This document shows, in pieces, positions 1 to 16,077 of a DNA stretch of 64,000 nucleotides. The stretch comes from Hyalangium gracile (GTDB taxonomy: Bacteria; Myxococcota; Myxococcia; Myxococcales; Myxococcaceae). Made by a program: the position numbers and the translations under genes. The stretch spans positions 1 to 64,000 of the forward strand of contig NZ_JAHXBG010000028.1 of assembly GCF_020103725.1 (NCBI RefSeq), read 5' to 3'. The notes under the pieces are model-generated. The model was not told the DNA's origin, ran no database searches, and saw only the letters and a program-made list of their open reading frames with translations. How positions within the stretch are numbered: position 1 is the first letter of the stretch; each line of letters starts with the position of its first letter.

Positions 1-78
1 GAGAACCAGCTGCGCTTCGCCGTCCGTGAGGGCGGTCGCACGGTGGGTTCTGGCGTCGTGGCCGAGGTCATCGAGTAG
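1..78 (+). CDS. tuf: Elongation factor Tu, C-terminal end (partial)
   Basis: The window opens inside a gene whose last 25 codons read ENQLRFAVREGGRTVGSGVV and end VIE-stop. This is the conserved end of domain 3 of EF-Tu, the GTPase that delivers aminoacyl-tRNA to the ribosome. The following genes (rpmG, tRNA-Trp, secE, nusG, L11, L1, L10, L7/L12, rpoB, rpoC) are in the classical bacterial order, which supports the call. Only the end is visible, so which tuf copy this is cannot be told. Confidence 0.95.
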   Translation, partial: ENQLRFAVREGGRTVGSGVVAEVIE

Positions 79-168
79 TCAGGCTTTCAGGTTCCACACA
101 GGCACTTCGGTGCCGGGGGGAGGGTCGTTGGACGACCTTCCCCTCTTGCCGTATGAAGAGTCCAGGTC

Positions 169-333
169 ATGCCGAAGGGTAACCGCAGCATCATCTCGCT
201 CGAGTGCACCACGTGCAAGGAGCGGAACTACACGACGACGAAGAACAAGCGGAAGAGCCAGGACAAGCTCGAGCTGAGCAAGTTCTGCCCTCGGTGCCGC
301 AAGCACACGGACCACAAGGAAGGTAAGGTCTAG
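169..333 (+). CDS. rpmG: 50S ribosomal protein L33
   Basis: A 54-residue basic protein starting [20 protein letters not shown] and ending in KEGKV. It is the right length for L33, a small protein of the large ribosomal subunit near the E site. Two CxxC pairs (CTTC near residue 13, CPRC near residue 42) show the zinc-binding (C+) form, so it does not depend on zinc-independent paralogues for structure. It lies 90 bp downstream of tuf and 12 bp upstream of tRNA-Trp, probably in one transcript that ends at the hairpin at 436-477. The gene is short and was identified by translating from the ATG at 169. Confidence 0.96.
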   Translation: MPKGNRSIISLECTTCKERNYTTTKNKRKSQDKLELSKFCPRCRKHTDHKEGKV

Positions 334-345
334 TCGCAGGGTTTT

Positions 346-421
346 AGGCCAGTAGCTCCAACGGTAGAGCAGCGGTCTCCAAAACCGCGTGTTGGGGGTT
401 CGAATCCCTCCTGGCCTGCCA
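346..421 (+). tRNA. trnW: tRNA-Trp (anticodon CCA)
   Basis: A 76-nt cloverleaf. The acceptor stem AGGCCAG (346-352) pairs with CTGGCCT (411-417), then discriminator G418 and an encoded CCA (419-421). The anticodon stem GCGGT/ACCGC encloses loop CTCCAAA, with anticodon CCA at 379-381. The T arm carries GGTTCGAATCC. A tRNA-Trp just before secE-nusG is a common bacterial arrangement. Confidence 0.97.
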
Positions 422-435
422 GTTCATTCGAGAGC

Positions 436-477
436 GGGGCCCCCGGTGCCGAGTGGTACCGGGGGTCCCTGCCTTTT
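436..477 (+). terminator. Intrinsic terminator after tRNA-Trp
   Basis: A 15-bp stem (436-450 with 455-469, two G-U wobbles) encloses the tetraloop GAGT and is followed within 5 nt by TTTT (474-477). It should end or attenuate the tuf-rpmG-tRNA transcript. Only 22 bp separate it from the secE start, so secE-nusG depends on read-through or on a promoter inside or upstream of the tRNA. Confidence 0.8.
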
Positions 478-499
478 CCGCAGTACCTCGTGAGGCATC

Positions 500-943
500 A
501 TGGCAACCGCATCTGAGGCCAGCCAGCAGGCGAACCGCTCGGCGATGGACCCCAAGCGGCTGGTAGTCATCTTCCTGCTGCTGGCAGGTATCGTCACCGC
601 CCTCTTCTTAGAGCACGTCCTCGGCCTGCTCTGGGCTCGCTTCGGTTGGGGCGACCCGAGCCTCGTCGAAGGTGTCGATTGGCAGGTCTCCTCGCTGGTG
701 GGCTACCTGCTGGCCGTGGGGCTGGCCGCCTTCGTCTGGTTCAACCCGAAGGCCCATGCGGTCTCCATCGACATCGCCAGCGAGCTGATGAAGGTGACCT
801 GGCCCTCCTGGCCGGAGACCCGGACTTCGACCGTGGCGGTGATCGTTGCCTCGGTGGTGGCCGCCGTCATCCTCTTCTGCATCGACAGCATCGCCTACAA
901 GTTGATGGTCGAGTGGCTGCCGGCCGTGTGGGGGAAGCTGTAA
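500..943 (+). CDS. secE: Preprotein translocase subunit SecE
   Basis: A 147-residue membrane protein of the SecYEG protein-conducting channel, where SecE clamps SecY. Three hydrophobic segments are visible: about residues 22-44, 64-82 and 108-135. Before the last one sits the conserved amphipathic SecE helix with the motif [12 protein letters not shown] (about 97-108), the family signature. The long N-terminal part with two extra membrane segments resembles the E. coli three-TM form rather than the short one-TM form. The stop TAA overlaps the nusG ATG (TAATG), so the two genes are translationally coupled, as usual for secE-nusG. Confidence 0.95.
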   Translation: MATASEASQQANRSAMDPKRLVVIFLLLAGIVTALFLEHVLGLLWARFGWGDPSLVEGVDWQVSSLVGYLLAVGLAAFVWFNPKAHAVSIDIASELMKVTWPSWPETRTSTVAVIVASVVAAVILFCIDSIAYKLMVEWLPAVWGKL

Positions 944-1485
944 TGGCGATGAAATGGTACGTCGTCCACACCTACTCGAACTTCGAGAACCAGGCGAAGA
1001 AGAGCCTGGAGGAGAAGATCCGCCTCGAGGGCCTGCAGGACCAGTTCGGGGAGATCCTCATCCCGATGGAGCAGGTCGTCGAGATGGTGAAGGGCGAGAA
1101 GAAGACGTCCAAGCGCAAGTTCTTCCCGGGCTACATCTTCGTCCAGATGGAGCTCAATGACCGCACCTGGCACCTGGTGAAGAACACGCCCAAGATCACC
1201 GGGTTCCCGGGCGCCGCGCAGAACCAGCAGCCGACTCCCATCTCGGACGCCGAGGTGGCGCGTCTCACCTCGCAGATCTCCGAGGGCACCCTCAAGCCGA
1301 AGCCCAAGGTGCAGTTCGAGGATGGTGACACCGTCCGCGTCATCGACGGGCCGTTCGCCAACTTCAACGGCACGGTGGAAGAGGTCAACCCGGAGAAGGG
1401 CCGCGTGAAGGTGCTCGTGAGCATCTTCGGCCGCGCCACTCCCGTCGAGCTCGATTTCATGCAGGTGGAGAAGACCACCGGCTAA
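943..1485 (+). CDS. nusG: Transcription termination/antitermination factor NusG
   Basis: A 180-residue protein. The N-terminal NGN domain ([12 protein letters not shown]... to about residue 115) contacts the RNA polymerase clamp. The C-terminal KOW domain (about 125-178, [20 protein letters not shown]) contacts Rho or ribosomal protein S10. NusG suppresses pausing, couples transcription to translation and assists Rho. The length is typical for bacteria, with no insertion between the domains. The start ATG at 943 overlaps the secE stop; a second in-frame ATG at 949 gives MKWYVV and could equally be used. The 96-bp gap to rplK holds two hairpins. Confidence 0.97.
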   Translation: MAMKWYVVHTYSNFENQAKKSLEEKIRLEGLQDQFGEILIPMEQVVEMVKGEKKTSKRKFFPGYIFVQMELNDRTWHLVKNTPKITGFPGAAQNQQPTPISDAEVARLTSQISEGTLKPKPKVQFEDGDTVRVIDGPFANFNGTVEEVNPEKGRVKVLVSIFGRATPVELDFMQVEKTTG

Positions 1486-1491
1486 ACCCCT

Positions 1492-1545
1492 TCCGCGGCT
1501 CCACGTCGCGGAACCCCAGGTGGGAGGGCCTTCGTCAAAAGGCCC
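1492..1545 (+). promoter_or_regulatory. Two hairpins in the rplKA leader
   Basis: TTCCGCG...CGCGGAA (1492-1513) and GGGCCTT...AAGGCCC (1526-1532 with 1539-1545) lie between nusG and rplK. In E. coli the L11-L1 operon is repressed by L1 binding its mRNA leader, so this is where such a site would be. I infer only the possibility; no L1-site consensus was verified. Confidence 0.35.
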
Positions 1546-1581
1546 GCTCGGACCACCGTCTCGAAAGGCAGCAGTCAGCCC

Positions 1582-2028
1582 ATGAAGAAGGTCACAGGAC
1601 AGGTCAAGCTGCAGATTCCCGCCGGCAAGGCGAACCCCGCTCCGCCGATCGGCCCCGCGCTCGGTCAGCAGGGCGTGAACATCATGGAGTTCTGCAAGCA
1701 GTTCAATGCCAAGACCCAGGCGGAGGCCAAGGAGGGCCTGATCATCCCGGTGATCATCACCGTGTACCAGGATCGCTCCTTCACCTTCATCCTCAAGACG
1801 CCGCCGGCCGCCATCCTCATCAAGAAGGCCGCCGGGCTGCACACCGAGAAGAAGAAGGGCTCGGGCGCCAAGAAGCCGGGCAAGGAGAAGGTGGGGCAGA
1901 TCACCCGCAAGCAGCTCGAGGAGATCGCCAAGAAGAAGATTCAGGACACCACCGCGGCGTCGCTCGAGGCGGCGATGAACACCATCGCCGGCACCGCGCG
2001 CTCCATGGGCATCGACGTCGTCGGCTAG
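1582..2028 (+). CDS. rplK: 50S ribosomal protein L11
   Basis: A 148-residue ribosomal protein of the GTPase-associated centre. It binds 23S rRNA helices 43/44 and is the thiostrepton target and RelA-sensing site. The N-terminal domain shows [20 protein letters not shown] with the proline-rich drug-binding loop. The C-terminal rRNA-binding domain ends [15 protein letters not shown], matching the family end. Length is exactly in the usual 140-148 range. It is followed after 33 bp by rplA, in the conserved L11-L1 pair. Confidence 0.98.
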   Translation: MKKVTGQVKLQIPAGKANPAPPIGPALGQQGVNIMEFCKQFNAKTQAEAKEGLIIPVIITVYQDRSFTFILKTPPAAILIKKAAGLHTEKKKGSGAKKPGKEKVGQITRKQLEEIAKKKIQDTTAASLEAAMNTIAGTARSMGIDVVG

Positions 2029-2061
2029 CCCTCCGCACTCTCTTCTAAAAGGATTTCTGCC

Positions 2062-2775
2062 ATGCCGAAGATTGCCAAGAAGTTCGCTGCGGCCTCCGCT
2101 CTCGTGGACCGCAACAAGCGCTACGCCATTGCCGAGGGCTTCCAGCTCCTCAAGAAGACCGTCGACGCCCGCGCCACCAAGTTCGACCAGACGGTGGACG
2201 TCGCCATCAACCTGGGTGTGGACCCCAAGCACGCGGACCAGATGGTCCGTGGCGCCGTGGTGCTCCCGCACGGAACGGGCGCCACCGTGCGCGTCGCCGT
2301 GTTCGCCAAGGGCGAGAAGGCCACCGAGGCCGAGGGCGCCGGCGCGGACGTGGTGGGCGGCGATGATCTCGCCAAGCGCATCGAGGGCGGCTTCCTCGAC
2401 TTCGACACCGTCATCGCCACCCCGGACATGATGGGCGTGGTCGGCCGGCTCGGTAAGGTGCTCGGTCCCCGCGGCCTCATGCCCAACCCCAAGGTCGGCA
2501 CCGTCACCATGGACGTGAAGAAGGCCGTCTCCGACGCCAAGGGCGGTAAGGTGGAGTTCCGCGCCGAGAAGGCCGGCATCGTCCACGTGAAGATGGGCAA
2601 GTCCTCCTTCCCCGCCGAGAAGCTGGAGGCCAACTTCAACACCCTGGTGGACCTGGTCATGAAGCTCAAGCCGGCCACCGCCAAGGGCGTCTACCTGAAG
2701 GGCATCGCCGTCTCCACCACCATGGGGCCCGGCATCAAGCTCGACACCACCGAGATCCTCGCCCGGCACCGCTAG
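2062..2775 (+). CDS. rplA: 50S ribosomal protein L1
   Basis: A 237-residue protein of the mobile L1 stalk that moves deacylated tRNA out of the E site; in many bacteria it also represses translation of its own operon. Visible family features are the central [16 protein letters not shown] segment (about 131-146) and the terminal [12 protein letters not shown] Shine-Dalgarno AAGGA sits at 2049-2053. The 386-bp gap to rplJ holds a terminator-like hairpin and an L10-type leader, so L11-L1 and L10-L7/L12 are regulated separately. Confidence 0.98.
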   Translation: MPKIAKKFAAASALVDRNKRYAIAEGFQLLKKTVDARATKFDQTVDVAINLGVDPKHADQMVRGAVVLPHGTGATVRVAVFAKGEKATEAEGAGADVVGGDDLAKRIEGGFLDFDTVIATPDMMGVVGRLGKVLGPRGLMPNPKVGTVTMDVKKAVSDAKGGKVEFRAEKAGIVHVKMGKSSFPAEKLEANFNTLVDLVMKLKPATAKGVYLKGIAVSTTMGPGIKLDTTEILARHR

Positions 2776-2862
2776 CCGGCGCTCTCTCGGCTTCCAGGCA
2801 GGCGGCCTCTCCAGGCCGTCTGTCTGGCGTCGGACATTTTTTCGTCAGAAAAGACTGGATCT

Positions 2863-2900
2863 TTGCAGAAGCCGGGGATATAGGCCCCCGGCTTTTGCAA
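2863..2900. terminator. Strong symmetric hairpin between L1 and L10 operons
   Basis: A 15-bp stem (2863-2877 with 2886-2900, one G-U) with loop ATATAGGC. The 3' arm contains TTTT (2893-2896) and the 5' arm is A/T-rich at its base, so it could act as an intrinsic terminator in either direction. It separates the L11-L1 unit from the L10 leader. Confidence 0.6.
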
Positions 2901-2934
2901 TTCGGACGCCACGTCGTTAGACGGGGCTTCCAAC

Positions 2935-3060
2935 CCTGGTCCCAGACAGCAGGGACCGAGGAGATGGCGCACCACCCGTTGGGAACCGGGCGACCGGTCG
3001 GGTGGGGTGGCTCTCTCTCTCGGTTCAAACGACCGCGAGGTCAGCCCTGCCGAGACTTGG
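2935..3060 (+). promoter_or_regulatory. Ribosomal protein L10 leader (autoregulatory mRNA element)
   Basis: The segment contains AGACAGCAGGGACCGAGG (2944-2961) and, about 90 nt later, CCCTGCCGAG (3045-3054). CAGGG (2950-2954) can pair with CCCTG (3045-3049). This matches the known bacterial L10 leader pattern (AGACAGCAGG ... CCTGCCGAGG), which forms a kink-turn bound by the L10(L7/L12) complex to repress rplJL. Its position just upstream of rplJ fits. The boundaries are approximate. Confidence 0.7.
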
Positions 3061-3161
3061 AGGTGCGGTGTGGTGCCTCTCGAAGGCTCCTCTCGCTCTG
3101 CCGCTTTGGCCCAGGCATCAAGCCCACCGAACAGGTGGGCACAGTGAGGAGGTGAGTCAAG

Positions 3162-3683
3162 GTGCAGAAGAGCGAGAAGGAAGAAATGATCAAGGAGCTC
3201 AGCGAGAAGTTCCAGCGAGCTCAGACTGCGATCGTCGCCGAGTTTTCCAAGCTGAACGTGGAGACCGTGACCAAGCTCCGTAAGAAGTTCCGCGAGGGCC
3301 AGGTCGAGTACAAGGTCATCAAGAACACGCTTGCAAGGCGCGCGGCCAAGGGTACGTCGCTGGAGGTCATCTCCGACGACTTCACCGGGCCGGTGGCTCT
3401 GGCCATCAGCTACGAGGACGTGGCTGCTCCCGCGAAGATCCTCACCGAGTTCATCAAGGACTTGGAGACGATCAAGATCCGGAGCGCCGTCGTCCAGGGC
3501 CGCAAGGTCGACGTCGAGGGCGTGAAGGCCCTGGCGAAGATGCCGGGTCTGCCGGAGCTGCGTGGTCAGCTGCTGGGGATGCTGACCCAGCCGGCGGGCA
3601 ACCTGGTCCGGATGCTGGCGGCCCCCGGGCAGCAGCTGGCGCGAGTCCTCCAGGCCAACGCCGACAAGGGCGAGGCCAAGTAA
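3162..3683 (+). CDS. rplJ: 50S ribosomal protein L10
   Basis: A 173-residue protein forming the base of the ribosomal stalk. Its N-terminal part binds rRNA with L11 and its C-terminal helix holds L7/L12 dimers. The motifs YKVIKNTLARRA (about 52-63) and the C-terminal helix NLVRMLAAPGQQLARVLQA are typical. The start is GTG at 3162, preceded at 7-13 nt by GAGGAGG; the next in-frame ATG (3187) would trim the conserved N-terminus. The gene is preceded by the L10 leader and followed 94 bp later by rplL. Confidence 0.97.
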   Translation: MQKSEKEEMIKELSEKFQRAQTAIVAEFSKLNVETVTKLRKKFREGQVEYKVIKNTLARRAAKGTSLEVISDDFTGPVALAISYEDVAAPAKILTEFIKDLETIKIRSAVVQGRKVDVEGVKALAKMPGLPELRGQLLGMLTQPAGNLVRMLAAPGQQLARVLQANADKGEAK

Positions 3684-3777
3684 CCGTATCGAGAAGCATT
3701 TCCACTACCAACCCTCCGGCCTTTCGTCCCCTCGGGGCCCCTGGCCGGTTAGATGAAATCAGAAGGAAGAATCCACA

Positions 3778-4161
3778 ATGGCTGCAGACATCAACGCGCT
3801 GATTGACCAGCTCTCCCAGCTCACCGTCATGGAGGCGGCGAACCTGGTGAAGGAGCTCGAGAAGAAGTGGGGCGTCTCCGCCGCCGCCGTCGCCGTGGCC
3901 CCTGGCCCCGGTGGTGGTGGTGCTACCACCGCGGCTCCCGCCGAGGAGAAGACGGAGTTCACGGTCGTTCTGGCCAACGCCGGCGCGAACAAGATCAACG
4001 TCATCAAGGAGATCCGCGCGATCACCGGCCTGGGCCTGAAGGAGGCCAAGGACCTGGTCGAGGGCGCGCCCAAGACGGTCAAGGAGGGCGTCAACAAGGA
4101 CGACGCCAAGAAGATCAAGGACCAGCTCACCGCGGCTGGCGCCACCGTCGAAGTGAAGTAG
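3778..4161 (+). CDS. rplL: 50S ribosomal protein L7/L12
   Basis: A 127-residue acidic stalk protein that recruits and activates translational GTPases. The N-terminal dimerisation domain (about 1-30), the Ala/Gly-rich flexible hinge (about 36-60, [14 protein letters not shown]) and the C-terminal domain ([20 protein letters not shown] and [15 protein letters not shown]) are all present. Two hairpins (4179-4208 and 4228-4259) follow before rpoB, as in the E. coli rplL-rpoB attenuator arrangement. Confidence 0.98.
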   Translation: MAADINALIDQLSQLTVMEAANLVKELEKKWGVSAAAVAVAPGPGGGGATTAAPAEEKTEFTVVLANAGANKINVIKEIRAITGLGLKEAKDLVEGAPKTVKEGVNKDDAKKIKDQLTAAGATVEVK

Positions 4162-4178
4162 TTCCCCTCAGGACAGGG

Positions 4179-4259
4179 GGCGCCTGGTTTGGGAAGTTTC
4201 CAGGCGCCTACCTGACCGGATGAGCAGGCCGGCGCTCCCCTGGAGGGGGTGCCGGCTTT
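4179..4259 (+). terminator. Double hairpin attenuator between rplL and rpoB
   Basis: The first hairpin is GGCGCCTGG (4179-4187) with CCAGGCGCC (4200-4208). The second is GCCGGC plus flanking pairs (4228-4239 with 4245-4256) followed by TTT (4257-4259). The second resembles a weak intrinsic terminator. By analogy with the partial terminator between rplL and rpoB in E. coli, it probably lowers RNA polymerase subunit expression relative to the stalk proteins. Confidence 0.6.
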
Positions 4260-4345
4260 GCCCATTTGAAGATTCCAAATTTCCCGACGCCACCGCGCGT
4301 TACTGAAGTTTGCCCGCCCGAGCAGTGCCCGTCCCCGGAGAACGA

Positions 4346-8569
<4,224 letters not shown>

Positions 8570-8585
8570 CGGAGGGCCGCCCCAC

Positions 8586-8618
8586 TGGATGCCCGCTCCC
8601 ATGGAGGGCGGGCGTCCA
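8586..8618 (+). promoter_or_regulatory. Hairpin in rpoB-rpoC spacer
   Basis: A 13-bp stem (8586-8598 with 8606-8618, two G-U pairs) around a 7-nt loop, with no U tract after it. It lies 74 nt before the rpoC start. It is more likely an mRNA processing or stability element than a terminator, because rpoC has no obvious promoter of its own. Confidence 0.45.
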
Positions 8619-8691
8619 GGTTGAGTGGCGGCACGGGCCCGCAACGCAAGGGCGCCTCAGGCGCTCTCAAAAAGAGATTTTCGGAGGCAAC

Positions 8692-12909
<4,218 letters not shown>

Positions 12910-12941
12910 CGGCTCCCCGGGCCTGAGCCCCTGATGTTCCG

Positions 12942-12981
12942 CCGCCGCCCTGGCATGCTGCTGGGGCGGCGGTTGCTTTTT
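12942..12981 (+). terminator. rpoBC operon terminator
   Basis: CCGCCGCCC (12942-12950) pairs with GGGCGGCGG (12964-12972), followed by TTGCTTTTT (12973-12981). This is a classical GC-rich stem with a U tract, 33 nt after the rpoC stop. Confidence 0.88.
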
Positions 12982-13005
12982 CGTCTGCCCTCCAACGTTC
13001 GTCGC

Positions 13006-13034
13006 TTGACGCTGATGATGCGTTGCGTTATTCG
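13006..13034 (+). promoter_or_regulatory. Sigma70-type promoter for the phasin-like gene
   Basis: TTGACG (13006-13011), a 17-bp spacer and TATTCG (13029-13034). It lies immediately after the rpoC terminator and about 58 bp before the start at 13092. Confidence 0.6.
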
Positions 13035-13091
13035 TGACGCGGCACGTCAACTTCGATGAACACCTTCACTGTCAATCCTGGAGAGAAGACG

Positions 13092-13517
13092 ATGGCGACC
13101 AACGGCAAGGCGCGGAACCTGGAGACGTTCGTGAAGCAGCAGCTTGAGGGCGCGCAGAAGCGCTTCGAGGGTCTGGAGACCGAGGCTGGCAAGGTGCTCC
13201 GTACCCTGAAGGCCCGCAGCAAGGGCCCCGCGCGTGAGGTGGAGAAGATCCTGGGGCAGATCAACCCGGACACGCTGCTCGAGAACCCCAAGGTGAAGGA
13301 GCTGGGCCGCAAGGCGACGCAGGTCAGCTCGGATCTCCGCAAGCGCCTGGATGGCTTCCAGACGCGCGCCGTCGAGGCGGTAGGTGTGGCCAGCCAGGCG
13401 CAGGTGAAGGAGCTCAACAAGGAGCTGTCCCGCCTGTCCAAGAAGCTCGACCAGCTGATTCCTCCCTCTGTGAAGAAGGTCGCCTCCCGGGGCTCCTCGC
13501 GTCCGTCCGCTTCGTGA
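13092..13517 (+). CDS. Phasin-like coiled-coil protein
   Basis: A 141-residue, Lys/Glu-rich, helix-forming protein (MATNGKARNLETFVKQQLEG...). It has no signal peptide or membrane segment and a basic Ser/Arg-rich tail (KKVASRGSSRPSAS). Heptad-like spacing and the pattern of long amphipathic helices resemble phasins or apolipoprotein-like granule proteins, but no defining motif is present, so the function is open. The ATG at 13092 is chosen because GGAGAG lies 7 nt upstream; an in-frame ATG at 13056 lacks a good ribosome site. It is transcribed from its own promoter after rpoC. A related-looking helical protein follows at 13661. Confidence 0.7.
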   Translation: MATNGKARNLETFVKQQLEGAQKRFEGLETEAGKVLRTLKARSKGPAREVEKILGQINPDTLLENPKVKELGRKATQVSSDLRKRLDGFQTRAVEAVGVASQAQVKELNKELSRLSKKLDQLIPPSVKKVASRGSSRPSAS

Positions 13518-13541
13518 CGCACTGAGTCTTCCGTCAGTCAA

Positions 13542-13579
13542 CGAAGGGAAGGGTAGGCAGGAAACGTCCGTTCCCTTCG
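13542..13579. repeat. 9-bp inverted repeat downstream of the phasin-like gene
   Basis: CGAAGGGAA (13542-13550) and TTCCCTTCG (13571-13579) are a perfect inverted repeat with a 20-nt loop. There is no U tract, so it is only a candidate transcript end or stability hairpin. Confidence 0.4.
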
Positions 13580-13660
13580 CAACCGGGGTGTGCTTACTTC
13601 AGGCCATGTTTTCCACAGTCCCGGGCTTTTCCAGCCTGGGCACACTCCCGGATCGACCGC

Positions 13661-14008
13661 ATGGACAAGCCTGAGGCCCCCCGAGAGAAGCACACGGTGA
13701 CCGAAGCTTTCGAGCGTATCTGGAGTCAGGCCCTGCTGGCCGTCTCCACCGCGGAGGAAGAGGTGAACCGCACCTTCCAGAAGGTGGCGGCCACCGCGGG
13801 TTGGAGCCAGGAAGAGGTGAAGCGCCACGCCCGGGAGTTCACCGAGCGGCTCGTGGGCCACCGCAAGGGCTTGGAGCACTCCGTCGAGGAGGCCGTCCGT
13901 GGGGCCGTCTCCCGGCTGAAGGTGCCCCGGCGAGAGGAGCTACAGGAGTTCGAGGCGCGGCTGGCGAAGCTGGCCGAGCGCATCGACTCGCTGGGGCAGC
14001 AGAAGTGA
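13661..14008 (+). CDS. Phasin-like helical protein
   Basis: A 115-residue helical protein (MDKPEAPREKHTVTEAFERI...). The amphipathic helix with WSQALLAVSTAEEEVNRTFQ and the closing coiled coil EARLAKLAERIDSLGQQK resemble the PhaF/phasin superfamily of granule-associated or regulatory proteins. That relation is inferred from composition and helix pattern, not from a decisive motif. Its stop overlaps the GTG start of the lytic transglycosylase gene (GTGA at 14005-14008), so the two are translationally coupled. This coupling hints at a cell-envelope rather than storage-granule role. Confidence 0.65.
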   Translation: MDKPEAPREKHTVTEAFERIWSQALLAVSTAEEEVNRTFQKVAATAGWSQEEVKRHAREFTERLVGHRKGLEHSVEEAVRGAVSRLKVPRREELQEFEARLAKLAERIDSLGQQK

Positions 14009-14739
14009 CGGCCCCGCCTCCGGCGGGGCGGGGCGGCAAGTGGCTCGCCCGGCTCCACAGCCTGAGCTCCGGGTGCGCCAAGCTCCCGCTGCTGGCGGGC
14101 ATGGCGCTCGTGCTGTCCGCGCGCATCATCCCCGTGCTCAGCGAGCCGGCGCCTCCGCTCGTGGCGCCGTCCCTGGCCGTGGCCGAGCCCACCTCGCATG
14201 ACGCCACCCTGATCGACGCGGTGCTGGCCAAGCGGGCCCCGGATCTCGGCCTCACCCTGCGCCGCCAGCTCGGCCAGGCCATCGCCGAGGAGGCGGGCAA
14301 GTCGGGGTATGATCCGCTGCTGATCCTGGCCCTCATCGACGTGGAGTCCGACTTCGAGGAGGAGGCCATCTCCATGAAGGGGGCTCGCGGGCTGATGCAG
14401 ATCAAGCCCAGCACGCTTCACTTCCTCGCCGAGAAGGAGGGCCTGCGGCTGTCCCGCGAGGAGGTGGCCGCTGATCCCGCGCTCTGTGTCCGCCTGGGTA
14501 TCCGCTACCTGCGCAACCTGCAGGAGCGCTTCGGAGGGGACCTGGACTTCGCCCTCATGGCCTACAACGCCGGCCCCACCCGCATCCGCAAGGCCATCAA
14601 GGAGGGCGATCTGGAGGCCTTCCGCCGCTACCCTCGCCTGGTGAGGCGTGATTTCAAGCGCTTCCGAGAGGGACAGGGGCTGGGCGGGGACTGGGCCCTG
14701 GCTCAACGGGCGGGGGGCGAGGAAATCCCCAATCCCTGA
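14005..14739 (+). CDS. Lytic transglycosylase (SLT domain)
   Basis: A 244-residue enzyme expected to cleave the MurNAc-GlcNAc bond of peptidoglycan to give 1,6-anhydro ends. A hydrophobic segment at about residues 26-42 (LPLLAGMALVLSARII) serves as signal or anchor. The SLT/goose-lysozyme-like fold follows: IDVESDF with catalytic Glu at about residue 114, then GARGLMQI, the RLGIRYL helix and ALMAYNAGP. These are the family-1 lytic transglycosylase motifs. GTG at 14005 is chosen because it overlaps the upstream stop and gives the only N-terminal hydrophobic segment. Confidence 0.88.
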   Translation: MTAPPPAGRGGKWLARLHSLSSGCAKLPLLAGMALVLSARIIPVLSEPAPPLVAPSLAVAEPTSHDATLIDAVLAKRAPDLGLTLRRQLGQAIAEEAGKSGYDPLLILALIDVESDFEEEAISMKGARGLMQIKPSTLHFLAEKEGLRLSREEVAADPALCVRLGIRYLRNLQERFGGDLDFALMAYNAGPTRIRKAIKEGDLEAFRRYPRLVRRDFKRFREGQGLGGDWALAQRAGGEEIPNP

Positions 14740-14867
14740 TCTCCTCGTGAATGACCGCCCGCCACGCGCGTTCACATTCGTGTACGCGCGCCTTGTCCGG
14801 TCCCTCTGGGTGCGCTAAGGGGATTGCAAGTTCCTGGGACCTTTGAGGATTTCCAGGAGTGACGTGC

Positions 14868-15566
14868 ATGTATCGCTCGATTCTTTCCGCCGCCCTCGTC
14901 GCGCTCGCGGCCCTGATGGTGCCCGCCTCGGCCCTTGCTTCCTCGGTGTACCTCAACGGGGTCCGCATCAACGGGGTCACCAACCAGAAGTTCGAGAAGG
15001 CCACCGTCCGCATCGACGAGAAGGGCGACGTCTATATCGATGCGCCCGGCTACGCGGTCCGGGTGGAGACGGTTGCGGCTCCGGCTCCCGCTCCCGCTCT
15101 CGTGGCCACGGCTCCCGCCGCACCTCCCGCCGCGCCTCCTACGGCCGCGGCCCCGCCTCCCGCTCCAGCCCCTGCGGCCGCCGCTCCTGCCCAGGAGGGG
15201 CCTCCGACGCTCACCCGGCGCTACTGGCTGGTGACGGAACAGGCCGTGCCGGGCATGGCCGAGTACGAGTTCGACCTCTACATCAACTCCAAGTGGATCC
15301 GGAAACTCCGGAATAACGAGGAGCAGGTCATCACGGAGATCACCCGCCAGCTGCAGCCGGGGAAGAACTCCATCCTGTTCAGTGCTCGCAAGGTGGCTGT
15401 GGGAGACAGGAAGAGTTATTCGCCTCAGCACTACTTCAAGGTCATCATTGGTGAGGGCAATGTGGGTGGGGGCAACGTGATGATCGACAACCCGATCATT
15501 CGCTTCCAGCGCACGGCCGCGGACACGAAGGACGATTCCGAGGAGTTCTTCCTCACCACAAAATAG
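14868..15566 (+). CDS. Secreted protein with Ala/Pro linker, unknown function
   Basis: A 232-residue protein with a clear signal peptide (MYRSILSAALVALAALMVPA, cleavage near ALA-SS). A small domain follows (VYLNGVRINGVTNQKFEKAT). Next is an Ala/Pro-rich linker (about residues 70-115) and a beta-rich C-terminal domain (LTRRYWLVTEQAVPGMAEYE) that looks like a compact extracellular sandwich. AGGAG at 14855-14859 points to the ATG at 14868; an upstream GTG at 14859 overlaps that site. The linker suggests a periplasm-spanning protein. I do not recognise a named family. It ends 23 bp before the next gene. Confidence 0.75.
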   Translation: MYRSILSAALVALAALMVPASALASSVYLNGVRINGVTNQKFEKATVRIDEKGDVYIDAPGYAVRVETVAAPAPAPALVATAPAAPPAAPPTAAAPPPAPAPAAAAPAQEGPPTLTRRYWLVTEQAVPGMAEYEFDLYINSKWIRKLRNNEEQVITEITRQLQPGKNSILFSARKVAVGDRKSYSPQHYFKVIIGEGNVGGGNVMIDNPIIRFQRTAADTKDDSEEFFLTTK

Positions 15567-15589
15567 CGCCCGAGGAGGCGGCTGGTTCC

Positions 15590-16054
15590 TTGTTCAATAT
15601 CGATGAGAGATATCGCGGGTTGCCCGCGAGCCGCGAACAGGTGATCGCGCTGCACACGTCGCTCAACTCGCCGCACCTGTTCATTCCAGGCAAGCCGGCG
15701 GGGCCGGCGCAGGCGTTCATCCTGGGCCTGCGCGGCTCGACGGGCTTCGCGACGTTCATCTACCTGTACCTGTCCGAGGCCGCCGAGTGCGCCGTCTATG
15801 TCTCCGGCAAGCGCAACACGAGCTTCGAGGAGTACCTGGGCGAGGAGGGCGAGGCGCTCGCCTTCGTCGAGTCCATGGGCTTCATGATGGACAACTCGAA
15901 CTGGCGCTCGCTGCCGCAGCCGACCCAGGAGGAACTGCTGCGGACGCTGCCCGTCTTCTTCCGCGATCCCAAGCAGGTGCCGGCCGCCGCGAAGAAGGTC
16001 GAGGAGAAGCGCAGCGCCGCTGCTACCCTGGGCCGGTTCCTCGCCGCCTTCTGA
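15590..16054 (+). CDS. Conserved hypothetical protein upstream of tgl
   Basis: A 154-residue soluble protein (FNIDERYRGLPASREQVIAL... ending LGRFLAAF) with no signal peptide and no membrane segment. TTG at 15590 is chosen because GAGGAGG lies 11 nt upstream and no nearby ATG keeps the conserved-looking N-terminus. The mixed alpha/beta pattern has a hydrophobic TFIYLYLSEAAECAVYVSGK strand pair. The gene sits 23 bp upstream of tgl, so it may be co-transcribed with this pilus-assembly gene. No function can be assigned. Confidence 0.7.
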   Translation: MFNIDERYRGLPASREQVIALHTSLNSPHLFIPGKPAGPAQAFILGLRGSTGFATFIYLYLSEAAECAVYVSGKRNTSFEEYLGEEGEALAFVESMGFMMDNSNWRSLPQPTQEELLRTLPVFFRDPKQVPAAAKKVEEKRSAAATLGRFLAAF

Positions 16055-16077
16055 ACTCCCAGCCCCGAGTCTTCTCC

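Noticed and set aside
895-2769. 624-codon minus-strand open frame opposite nusG, rplK and rplA
   Set aside because: It crosses three conserved ribosomal or transcription genes and their spacers antisense, with no recognisable motif.
4310-4345. Upstream start for rpoB
   Set aside because: The additional residues have no family similarity and the ATG at 4346 has GGAG upstream and gives the conserved N-terminus.
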